From Patescibacteria group bacterium (lineage in GTDB: Bacteria > Patescibacteriota > Minisyncoccia > JAHIHE01): 5,938 bases of DNA. The stretch is from positions 1 through 5,938 of the forward strand of contig JAHIHE010000145.1 of assembly GCA_018899995.1 (NCBI GenBank), given 5' to 3'. A program made the translations under genes and the position numbers. This document shows, one piece after another, positions 1-5,413 of the stretch. Each line of letters begins with the position of its first letter. The first letter of the stretch is position 1. The notes beneath the pieces were generated by a model that worked only from the letters and a program-made list of their open reading frames with translations, was not told the DNA's origin and searched no databases.

Positions 1-2094
1 GCAGAGGCATCATCCAAGGATGTAAGCCGTGGCATGGTTCGCCTGGACCCTGCCAGTTTCAAGAAAATCGGGGTTGAGGTGGGAGACGTGGTAATTCTTA
101 AGGGAAAAAGAGAAACCGTGGCAAAGGTTATGCCTGCCTATATGGAGGACCGGGGCAACGACCTGATTCGCATGGATGGGATCACCCGCGAAAATGCAGG
201 GGTCGGTATTGACGAAAAAATTACCATCACAAAGTCCAAATTTAATCCAGCCCATAAGGTCGTTGTGACACCTCTGACAAGTATGCGTTCCTATGATGCC
301 CGCTATATCGGAAGCCTTCTTGAGGGTTTGCCGTTATTGGAAGGCGACACGGTAAGAGCAAGACTTATCGGAACTCGAACCCAGGATTTTAAAGTTGTTT
401 CCACTATGCCTTCAGGTGTGGTGATAATCCAGTCAGATACCACTATCAATATTCAGGAAAAAAAGGGTGCTGGTGAAGCCAGGGCCAGGATATCCTATGA
501 AGATATCGGAGGGCTGGGCAAGGAGATTCGGCGAATTCGAGAGATGATCGAGCTGCCGCTGAAATATCCCCAGGTTTTTGAAAGATTAGGTATTGATCCT
601 CCAAAAGGGGTGCTTTTACATGGCCCTCCCGGATGCGGAAAAACTCTCATTGCCCGTGCTGTAGCCAATGAAACCGATGCTTACTTTGTAACTATAAGTG
701 GGCCGGAGATCATGCATAAGTTTTATGGTGAAAGCGAGGCTCATCTGAGGCGTTTATTTAGTGAAGCTTCGAGTCATCCCTCCAGTATTATATTTTTGGA
801 TGAGATTGACGCCATTGCTCCCAAACGAGAAGAAATGGGAGGAGAAAAACAGGTGGAAAAAAGGGTTGTAGCCCAGCTTCTTGCTTTGATGGACGGGCTC
901 TCTTCAAGAGGTCAGCTCATCGTAATAGGCGCTACCAACATTCCAAATGTTCTTGATCCAGCCTTGAGAAGACCGGGACGTTTCGACCGAGAGATAGAAA
1001 TCAGCATACCTGACAAAAATGGCCGTCTTGATATCCTTAACGTACATACCAGGGGCATGCCCCTGGCCGAGGACGTTGATTTGGTGCGTATATCCGAGAT
1101 TACTCATGGGTTTGTTGGCGCTGATCTGCAAGCACTTTCGCGTGAAGCAGCGATGGTTACCCTGAGAGAACTCTTCCCCAGCATTGACTTTCAGTTAGAA
1201 GAGATTCCTTACGATACCCTGATGAATCTTCAAGTTACCATGGATGATTTTATGGAGGCCCTTAAGGAAGTGGAGCCTTCAGCTATCAGGGAAGTGTTTA
1301 CCGAAATTCCAGATGTTAAGTGGAGCGATGTAGGCGGGCTTGCCGAAGTAAAAAGGGTTCTTATGGAAACCATCGAGTGGCCTCTGAAATACAGCGATCT
1401 GTTTGAATATGCGAAAACCAGTCCTTCCAAAGGTATATTGCTGTATGGTCCACCCGGAACAGGGAAGACATTACTTGCCAAGGCAGTTGCCTCTGAATCA
1501 GAGGTAAATTTTATTTCGGTCAAAGGGCCGGAACTTCTCTCCAGGTGGGTTGGAGAAAGCGAGAAGGGAGTTAGGGAAATTTTCAAGAAAGCCAGGCAGG
1601 CCTCTCCATGTATCATATTTTTCGATGAAATAGACAGCGTAGTTCCCAGGCGCGGTTCGGAAGCTGCATCCCATGTGGTTGATCGCGTTATCAGCCAGTT
1701 CCTGACCGAGCTGGACGGCATCGAGGAACTCAAGGGGATCGTAGTTTTAGCGGCCACCAACAGGCTGGACATTATTGATCCTGCTTTGCTAAGGGCAGGC
1801 AGATTCGATTTTCATCTTGAGCTTCCTGTTCCGGACGAAGAGACAAGATTAGAGATATTTAAAGTCCATACAAGAGGAAAACCTTTGAATTCAAATGTTG
1901 ATCTTAAATCTCTGGTTGCTGCCACGGAAGGCCTTGTAGGGGCTGACATAGAGTTAATATGCAGGAAAGCCTCTCTGTCGGCTATAAGGGAGTTTATAGA
2001 ATCGGGAGGTGAGGATTACTCAAAGTTTCGGGTTTCCGCTCTGCACTTCAAGGAAGCGTTAAAGGAAAGGCTGTGGTCAGTGGTTAGTGGTTAG
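1..2094 (+). CDS. CDC48/p97-type AAA+ ATPase with two AAA domains, 5' partial, gas vesicle cluster-associated
   Basis: The reading frame is open from base 1, and the 11 codons before the first ATG (base 34) read as the CDC48 N-domain (SSKDVSRGMVRLDP), so the true start lies upstream and ATG 34 is internal. Numbering from that Met, residues 1-145 form the CDC48 N-terminal substrate/cofactor-binding region. The first AAA domain has Walker A GPPGCGKT (197-204), Walker B IIFLDEID (252-259), sensor-1 GATN (299-302) and arginine-finger region RRPGRFDR (312-319). The second has Walker A GPPGTGKT (472-479), Walker B IIFFDEID (527-534), AATN (573-576) and RAGRFDF (587-593). The second-domain pore loop has the aromatic SRWVGESE form (503-510). 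All nucleotide-binding residues are intact, so it should be an active cytoplasmic hexameric unfoldase/segregase. It lacks the MoxR form of GvpN. Linkage to gvp genes suggests a role in gas vesicle assembly or turnover; that role is inferred. The last residues, SVVSG, are encoded by an intergenic repeat. Confidence 0.95.
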   Translation, partial: AEASSKDVSRGMVRLDPASFKKIGVEVGDVVILKGKRETVAKVMPAYMEDRGNDLIRMDGITRENAGVGIDEKITITKSKFNPAHKVVVTPLTSMRSYDARYIGSLLEGLPLLEGDTVRARLIGTRTQDFKVVSTMPSGVVIIQSDTTINIQEKKGAGEARARISYEDIGGLGKEIRRIREMIELPLKYPQVFERLGIDPPKGVLLHGPPGCGKTLIARAVANETDAYFVTISGPEIMHKFYGESEAHLRRLFSEASSHPSSIIFLDEIDAIAPKREEMGGEKQVEKRVVAQLLALMDGLSSRGQLIVIGATNIPNVLDPALRRPGRFDREIEISIPDKNGRLDILNVHTRGMPLAEDVDLVRISEITHGFVGADLQALSREAAMVTLRELFPSIDFQLEEIPYDTLMNLQVTMDDFMEALKEVEPSAIREVFTEIPDVKWSDVGGLAEVKRVLMETIEWPLKYSDLFEYAKTSPSKGILLYGPPGTGKTLLAKAVASESEVNFISVKGPELLSRWVGESEKGVREIFKKARQASPCIIFFDEIDSVVPRRGSEAASHVVDRVISQFLTELDGIEELKGIVVLAATNRLDIIDPALLRAGRFDFHLELPVPDEETRLEIFKVHTRGKPLNSNVDLKSLVAATEGLVGADIELICRKASLSAIREFIESGGEDYSKFRVSALHFKEALKERLWSVVSG

Positions 2095-2099
2095 TGGTT
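2073..2099 (+). repeat. Heptamer repeat array 1 (AGTGGTY units), overlapping the end of the ATPase gene
   Basis: A partial unit GTGGTC (2073-2078) is followed by three in-phase copies of AGTGGTT (2079-2085, 2086-2092, 2093-2099). The stop TAG of the ATPase gene (2092-2094) straddles the junction between the second and third copies. The array therefore encodes the last residues of the protein and supplies its stop. It belongs to the same ARTGRYY family, in the same orientation, as the arrays in the other gaps. Confidence 0.85.
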
Positions 2100-2110
2100 T
2101 TAGTAAAATG

Positions 2111-2196
2111 AGAATGTCGAACAAGGAATGTCGAATTATGAAGTTTAATAAGGTTTTCCATTACTTCGACATTCATCATTCCTTGTTCGATATTCT
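2111..2196. repeat. Long imperfect inverted repeat (hairpin, REP/MITE-like)
   Basis: The outer arms 2111-2130 and 2177-2196 are complementary over 20 positions, with a single G-T pair (2116/2191). The pairing continues less perfectly inward (2131-2144 against 2163-2176, 9 of 14 matching), leaving a loop of about 18 bases. The left arm contains two direct copies of GAATGTCGAA (2112-2121 and 2126-2135). No T-tract follows the right arm, so it does not look like a standard intrinsic terminator. It could act as an RNA-processing or stabilising hairpin between the ATPase and gvpL/F messages, or be a dispersed palindromic repeat. Both roles are inference. Confidence 0.8.
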
Positions 2197-2240
2197 GCGG
2201 TTCAAAACTGAATGCGCTTAAGTCAACAACATTGGGTGGC

Positions 2241-2264
2241 AGTGACTAATGACCAGTGACTAAT
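2241..2264 (+). repeat. Heptamer repeat array 2 (ARTGACY units) upstream of the gvpL/F-J-domain gene
   Basis: Three in-phase units, AGTGACT (2241-2247), AATGACC (2248-2254) and AGTGACT (2255-2261), are followed by a partial AAT. The array ends 13 bases before the ATG at 2278. The TGA at 2257-2259 inside it closes the downstream gene's frame on the upstream side. Only a weak ribosome-binding match, GGGG (2267-2270), stands between array and start. Confidence 0.8.
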
Positions 2265-2277
2265 TCGGGGAAAAATA

Positions 2278-3303
2278 ATGACGCAAGAAGGAAAATTCAT
2301 TTACGGCTTTATCAGTACAAAGGAACAGAAAAATCTTGGTTCAATAGGAATTGAACAGGGAGATGTTTACTTCTTTCCCTATAAGGATGTCGCTGCTGTG
2401 GTTAGCGATTTGCCGCTTATACAATTTGATTCTCTACCCAGAGAAACTCTCCTCCGCAATCTGGCCGTTTATCAGGCTGTCATTGAAATGGTGATGAAAA
2501 GTCATCACATTATCCCGATGAAATTCGGAACCGTGGTTCAAGGAGAGGAAGATCTTAAGAAAATGCTGGAAAAGGGTTATGGCCGGATCAATACCAACCT
2601 TAAGGAGATGGAGAACAAAATAGAACTCGATGTGGCAGCACTATGGAGCAACTTTGATTCAATTTTAAAGGAAATAGGTGAAGAAGAGGAAATTAAGAGA
2701 CTCAAAGAAGAAGCACTAACAAAACCTCCTGAACAGGTTTTTGAAATAAAGGTACAACTGGGGAAATTAGTTAAGGACACGTTGGATAAAAAGAGAGAAC
2801 AATGTGCTTCTCAGTTATCGGATGTCCTGAAGAAGGATGCAGCAAATTATCGTTCCCACGCTGTTATGGATGACTCTATGATAATGAACACAGCCTTCCT
2901 GATAGATAAGGATAGACAGGAGACCTTTGAGACAAAGGTAGATCAACTGGATAAGCAATACAACGGCGGAATCAATTTTCGAATCGTTGGCCCCCTTCCC
3001 CCTTACAGCTTTACTACTCTGGAGATGAAAACGGTGGAATTCGGAGAGGTAAACGAGGCAAAAGAGGTCTTGGGTTTAGGCGAAGAAGCGACGATTTTGG
3101 AAATCAAGAGTGCCTACAGGGAAATGAGCAAGAGATTTCATCCCGATAAATATCCTGGCGATCCGGAAGCACAAAAACGGTTTGAGAAAATGACTAAGGC
3201 ATATCAGATGCTCAACGATTATTGCAATGAGGATCGATGTTCCTTTAAAGAAGTAGATGTCAGGGGCTGGATAGATGTCAGGAGATCAGTAGTCAGTGGT
3301 TAG
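2278..3303 (+). CDS. gvpL/gvpF: GvpL/GvpF family gas vesicle protein with C-terminal J-domain fusion
   Basis: Residues 1 to about 250 are a GvpL/GvpF domain. It shows the start MTQEGKFIYGF, the central IIPMKFGT (78-85), a charged helical middle (about 90-190), and the C-terminal strand motif IVGPLPPYSF (236-245). The same landmarks occur in the paralogue at 4362. Residues about 259-316 form a J-domain: VLGLGEEATILEIKSAYREM, then the diagnostic HPD at 288-290, then helix III with RFEKMTKAYQML. There is no G/F region or zinc finger, so it is a class C-type J-protein. GvpF/L proteins are accessory factors that contact GvpA and other Gvp proteins in early assembly; the HPD motif should recruit an Hsp70 (DnaK) and stimulate its ATPase. 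At 341 residues it is about 90 longer than its paralogue, and the J-domain accounts for this. ATG 2278 is the first start after an in-frame TGA (2257-2259). The last residues, SVVSG, come from the repeat at 3288. Confidence 0.93.
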   Translation: MTQEGKFIYGFISTKEQKNLGSIGIEQGDVYFFPYKDVAAVVSDLPLIQFDSLPRETLLRNLAVYQAVIEMVMKSHHIIPMKFGTVVQGEEDLKKMLEKGYGRINTNLKEMENKIELDVAALWSNFDSILKEIGEEEEIKRLKEEALTKPPEQVFEIKVQLGKLVKDTLDKKREQCASQLSDVLKKDAANYRSHAVMDDSMIMNTAFLIDKDRQETFETKVDQLDKQYNGGINFRIVGPLPPYSFTTLEMKTVEFGEVNEAKEVLGLGEEATILEIKSAYREMSKRFHPDKYPGDPEAQKRFEKMTKAYQMLNDYCNEDRCSFKEVDVRGWIDVRRSVVSG

Positions 3304-3315
3304 TAGTTAGTGGTC
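3288..3315 (+). repeat. Heptamer repeat array 3 (AGTRGTY units), overlapping the end of the gvpL/F-J-domain gene
   Basis: There are four in-phase units: AGTAGTC (3288-3294), AGTGGTT (3295-3301), AGTAGTT (3302-3308) and AGTGGTC (3309-3315). The gene's TAG (3301-3303) spans the second and third units. This is the same arrangement as at the end of the ATPase gene, and the array is read in the same frame, giving the same SVVSG-stop ending. Confidence 0.85.
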
Positions 3316-3367
3316 AGCAACGAGTTGATAGATTAAAGGTAACAATTTAGCCTTTTGAAAAAGAGTC

Positions 3368-3385
3368 TGACAGGATAACAGGATA
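3368..3385. repeat. GACAGGAT-type repeat, left copy of an inverted pair with 3543-3561
   Basis: The 18 bases here are the reverse complement of 3543-3561 except for one missing base (GGATAACAGG here against GGATTAACAGG there). The two copies bracket a 157-bp A/T-rich segment (3386-3542). GGATTAACAGGAT-like repeats are a widespread family of short intergenic repeats; attribution to a particular mobile element is not possible from this window. No clear target-site duplication was seen. Confidence 0.7.
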
Positions 3386-3504
3386 GACAAGATTTTATTT
3401 AAAGTACACAAACAAAGTTAACTCTCATTCTATCTATCCAGTAAATCATAAAATATAATCATAACATAAAGAAGGTGTGTATCAAGGTATAAGGATTTAG
3501 ATTT

Positions 3505-3561
3505 GGATTAACAGGAAAAGTTTCGATATTTTAAATCCTGAATATCCTGTTAATCCTGTCA
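3505..3561. repeat. 12-bp perfect inverted repeat of the GGATTAACAGGA family, including the right copy of the inverted pair
   Basis: GGATTAACAGGA at 3505-3516 is exactly complementary to 3545-3556, giving a 12-bp stem with a 28-base loop. A second short pairing (AGGATTT 3492-3498 with AAATCCT 3533-3539) could compete. The right arm also pairs with the copy at 3368-3385, so alternative folds exist. What follows is an A-run, not a T-run, so this is not a terminator for the + strand. Confidence 0.75.
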
Positions 3562-3605
3562 AAAAATAATATTTAAAAGTGCTAAAGTGCTACGATTAAG
3601 GAATA

Positions 3606-4280
3606 ATGAGAAAACTGCTTTATGTGCCGATTATTCATGTGGATTCTGATTTAGGAAGCATCGCGCCTGCCATCGACAAAAGAAGTACACAGATATGCGG
3701 AAGAGAACGGTGGGAAAGACATAAACAGACTGTATCCACATTTTGGGATAATATTGAGGAATATTTCAAGAAACAGGATGCTGGTAATTTAAAAATCTAT
3801 CAGGATGGATTAATGGCGGATGGCGATCTTGGTCAAAAGATCATTGAGGAAGGAGCCCAAAAAGGGAGCAGAAATTACCGGATTGTACTTGAGCTGATCA
3901 GAAGAGGTTCTGAGATAAGAAAGACAGAAGATGTAGCGCTCCTTAAGGAAGAATATAATCGTATCCTCAAGCTTGCCCAGAGCAAATCGCTCTGGGAAAG
4001 GACTACGGCTTACATAGGGTACAGATTTCATAAAGACCGGCTTATGATGAAAAGGGACAGATTTATTGCCGGCACCATAAATCGGACACTAAAAGAGGAA
4101 GAAACAGGTGTACTCTTCATAGGTGCCTATCATGATGTGCTTACTCATCTTGCCTATGATATTGCGGTTGAAGAGGTAAAAAATCGCGAAAAAGTAAGAG
4201 ACTATTTTAAAATGCTCATCTCCGGAAAGGATGAAGAAAAATTCGATCAACTGGCTGGATATTTAGTGGACAGTATTTAG
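3606..4280 (+). CDS. Uncharacterised gas vesicle cluster protein, possible distant TraB/TIKI-like fold
   Basis: I do not recognise a specific family for this soluble protein of 224 residues, which has no signal peptide or membrane segment. It opens with a hydrophobic strand ending in a histidine (LLYVPIIHVDSD, His11). A charged helical middle follows (about 34-145). Then comes a block with Arg150-Asp151-Arg152, a helix (FIAGTINRTL), a hydrophobic strand and a second histidine (VLFIGAYHDV, 170-179; His176). An N-terminal strand-histidine and a late R-[ND]-x-x-[MI]-A...GxxH block resemble the layout of the TraB/PrgY/TIKI/EreA-like metal-dependent superfamily. This is a tentative reading of motif order only. 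It lies between two gvpL/F genes, which suggests an assembly-related role. ATG 3606 is fixed by an in-frame TAA at 3597-3599 and has a weak ribosome-binding match TAAGGA (3597-3602) with a very short spacer. The final residues LVDSI come from a heptamer array. Confidence 0.8.
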   Translation: MRKLLYVPIIHVDSDLGSIAPAIDKRSTQICGRERWERHKQTVSTFWDNIEEYFKKQDAGNLKIYQDGLMADGDLGQKIIEEGAQKGSRNYRIVLELIRRGSEIRKTEDVALLKEEYNRILKLAQSKSLWERTTAYIGYRFHKDRLMMKRDRFIAGTINRTLKEEETGVLFIGAYHDVLTHLAYDIAVEEVKNREKVRDYFKMLISGKDEEKFDQLAGYLVDSI

Positions 4281-4327
4281 TGGACAGTGATCAGTGATCA
4301 GTAACTAATGACTAATGACCAATGACC
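4265..4327 (+). repeat. Heptamer repeat array 4a: nine in-phase ARTGRYY-type units
   Basis: Nine consecutive 7-base units occur without a phase break: AGTGGAC, AGTATTT, AGTGGAC, AGTGATC, AGTGATC, AGTAACT, AATGACT, AATGACC, AATGACC. The first part is also an exact tandem 14-mer duplication (4261-4274 and 4275-4288). The stop TAG (4278-4280) of the gene at 3606 lies at the junction of units 2 and 3. The array drifts from AGTGG-type to AATGA-type units along its length, which shows that the two unit types are variants of one family. Confidence 0.9.
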
Positions 4328-4329
4328 AA

Positions 4330-4344
4330 CCTGCCAGAGGCAGG
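4330..4344. repeat. Short perfect hairpin interrupting heptamer array 4
   Basis: CCTGCC (4330-4335) and GGCAGG (4339-4344) form a perfect 6-bp, G/C-rich stem with a 3-base loop (AGA). It sits between array 4a and array 4b like an inserted palindromic unit. No T-tract follows, so a role as an intrinsic terminator is unlikely, but the hairpin could slow ribosomes or nucleases between the two genes. Confidence 0.65.
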
Positions 4345-4346
4345 CG

Positions 4347-4367
4347 AGTGACTAATGACCAATGACT
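4347..4367 (+). repeat. Heptamer repeat array 4b, contains the start codon of the second gvpL/F gene
   Basis: Three in-phase units, AGTGACT (4347-4353), AATGACC (4354-4360) and AATGACT (4361-4367), are present. The ATG of the downstream gene is bases 2-4 of the last unit, and the unit also encodes the second codon (Thr, ACT). The TGA at 4356-4358, in the preceding unit, is in frame and bounds the reading frame. Confidence 0.85.
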
Positions 4368-5114
4368 GAAGAAGGCCAATATATATACGCCATTGTGGCT
4401 ACCAGTGAAGATAAGAACTTTGGGCATATCGGTATCGGTAGCCGAAACGATGATGTTTTTACTGTCTGTTACCGGGACATCGGGGCTGTTATCAGTCCTT
4501 CTCCTGTTACGAAATATCCGGTTTCCAGGGCCAATACCATTGCACACCAGAAAGTCATGGAAGAGGCAATGAAATATTATCCGATGCTGCCGGTAAGATT
4601 CGGGACTATCGGTGAGGGAACCGGGCTTATCAAAGAAAAGGTTCTAAAGACCAGATATGACGAGCTTAAAGATCTCTTAGGATATGTGGAAGATAAGATA
4701 GAGCTTGGCCTCAAGGCTCTATGGGTAAATATGCAGGCCATTTATAAGGAAATCATTGATGAAAACAGGGATATCAGGTCGTTGAGAGATCGAATTATGT
4801 CAAAATCGATTAAATCGCAGCGAGATCAGGTTCGATTGGGTGAAATGGTTAAAAAAACTCTGGATGCTAAAAGAATGCAGGATGAAAAAGCGATTCTAAA
4901 TTCCCTAAAAGACCTATGCGTAGAGCAAAAGTCGAATAACGTTTTCGGCGATCAAATGGTAACCAATAGCTCCTTTCTAATTTCAAAAGATCGTGAAAAA
5001 AAATTTGATGAAAAAGTTAATAAACTTAGCGCAAAGTATGATGGAAGATTGAAGTTCAAATACGTAGGTCCGGTGCCGCCATGTAATTTCATAGAGATTG
5101 TAGTGAAATGGTGA
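4362..5114 (+). CDS. gvpL/gvpF: GvpL/GvpF family gas vesicle accessory protein
   Basis: This 250-residue protein has the usual length and landmarks of a stand-alone GvpF/GvpL: N-terminal strand GQYIYAIVAT (5-14), MLPVRFGT (75-82), a charged helical centre (about 95-190), SSFLISKDR (203-211) and the terminal YVGPVPPCNF (234-243) followed by IEIVVKW. It is a clear paralogue of the N-terminal domain of the protein at 2278, aligning along its whole length but lacking the J-domain. GvpF/L proteins act in the cytoplasm as minor components or chaperone-like factors in the first steps of gas vesicle formation. The start at 4362 is the first ATG after an in-frame TGA (4356-4358) and keeps the conserved N-terminal strand. 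No purine-rich Shine-Dalgarno sequence precedes it, because the upstream bases are heptamer repeats. The stop TGA (5112-5114) also lies in a heptamer unit. Confidence 0.93.
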   Translation: MTEEGQYIYAIVATSEDKNFGHIGIGSRNDDVFTVCYRDIGAVISPSPVTKYPVSRANTIAHQKVMEEAMKYYPMLPVRFGTIGEGTGLIKEKVLKTRYDELKDLLGYVEDKIELGLKALWVNMQAIYKEIIDENRDIRSLRDRIMSKSIKSQRDQVRLGEMVKKTLDAKRMQDEKAILNSLKDLCVEQKSNNVFGDQMVTNSSFLISKDREKKFDEKVNKLSAKYDGRLKFKYVGPVPPCNFIEIVVKW

Positions 5115-5166
5115 CCAATGACCAATGACAAAATGACCAATGACCAATGACCAATGACAAGTGACT
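5110..5166 (+). repeat. Heptamer repeat array 5: eight ARTGACY-type units
   Basis: The units are GGTGACC, AATGACC, AATGACA, then one extra A (5131), AATGACC, AATGACC, AATGACC, AATGACA and AGTGACT. The stop codon of the upstream gvpL/F gene is in the first unit. A TAA (5166-5168) that begins on the last base of the last unit bounds the gvpG frame. The array occupies practically the whole gap between the two genes and leaves no room for a ribosome binding site. Confidence 0.9.
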
Positions 5167-5171
5167 AAATC

Positions 5172-5411
5172 ATGGCTTTTATAATCGATGACATATTGCT
5201 TTCTCCCTTAAAGTTTACCGTGTGGATTGCGGCAAAGCTTAGGGATTCCGCATATCAGGGGATGACCGACGAGTCCGGGGTTCATGAAGAGCTTTTGGCC
5301 CTTCAGATGCGGTATGAGATGGAAGAAATCGACGATGAAACGTATGAGAAGGAAGAAACAAAATTGATGGATAGATTAGAGGCAATCAGAGAAATGAAAG
5401 AGGAGATGTAG
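5172..5411 (+). CDS. gvpG: Gas vesicle protein GvpG
   Basis: This small acidic protein of 79 residues has the typical GvpG pattern. A hydrophobic N-terminal stretch (FIIDDILLSPLKFTVWIAAKL, in which the DD-x-LLSP-K core is characteristic) is followed by a linker (SAYQGMTDESG). A long helical segment with ELLALQMRYEMEEIDDETYE and LMDRLEAIREM then runs to the end. GvpG is a minor cytoplasmic accessory protein required for gas vesicle formation that works with GvpF, GvpL and GvpA in early assembly. The ATG at 5172 is forced by an in-frame TAA (5166-5168), and no Shine-Dalgarno sequence precedes it. The gene's end carries the AGGAG that serves the next gene, which starts 2 bases after its stop. 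Confidence 0.93.
   Translation: MAFIIDDILLSPLKFTVWIAAKLRDSAYQGMTDESGVHEELLALQMRYEMEEIDDETYEKEETKLMDRLEAIREMKEEM
5401..5405 (+). promoter_or_regulatory. Ribosome binding site of the zinc-ribbon gene, inside the end of gvpG
   Basis: AGGAG lies 8 bases before the ATG at 5414 and within the last codons of gvpG. With only 2 bases between the genes, translation of the two is likely coupled. Confidence 0.75.
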
Positions 5412-5413
5412 AT

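Larger units (their letters stand above)
3304..3605. other. 302-bp gap without a gene, filled with short repeats
   Basis: No convincing coding frame or RNA gene is seen. In order it holds the rest of heptamer array 3 (to 3315), an ACAGGATAACAGGATA-type repeat (3368-3385), an A/T-rich middle (about 3396-3500) with a TATAAT hexamer at 3454-3459 but no recognisable -35 partner, a 12-bp inverted repeat (3505-3516 / 3545-3556), and two tandem copies of AAGTGCTA (3577-3584, 3585-3592). The gap may separate transcription units, with a promoter for the gene at 3606, but the promoter evidence is weak. Confidence 0.6.

Noticed and set aside
34..36. ATG 34 as the true start of the CDC48-like gene
   Set aside because: The frame is open upstream to base 1, and the 11 upstream codons match the conserved CDC48 N-domain, so the gene is 5' truncated by the window.
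1230..1772. 180-codon open frame on the - strand
   Set aside because: It lies wholly antisense to the second AAA domain of the CDC48-like gene, has no recognisable domain, and is explained by the codon use of the real gene.
3335..3355. Short stem AAAGG/CCTTT after the gvpL/F-J-domain gene as a terminator
   Set aside because: A 5-bp A/T-biased stem with an 11-base loop and no proper T-run is too weak to call.
3454..3459. Promoter -10 box TATAAT in the 302-bp gap
   Set aside because: No -35-like hexamer is found at the right distance, and the region is A/T-rich, so the match may be chance; mentioned only in the gap entry.
3505..3565. Intrinsic terminator before the gene at 3606
   Set aside because: The 12-bp stem has a 28-base loop and is A/T-rich, and the run that follows is A, not T, on the + strand.
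5110..5166. CRISPR array or origin iterons
   Set aside because: The units are 7 bases long, directly tandem, without spacers, and the same family recurs in most gaps; neither a CRISPR array nor an iteron layout fits.
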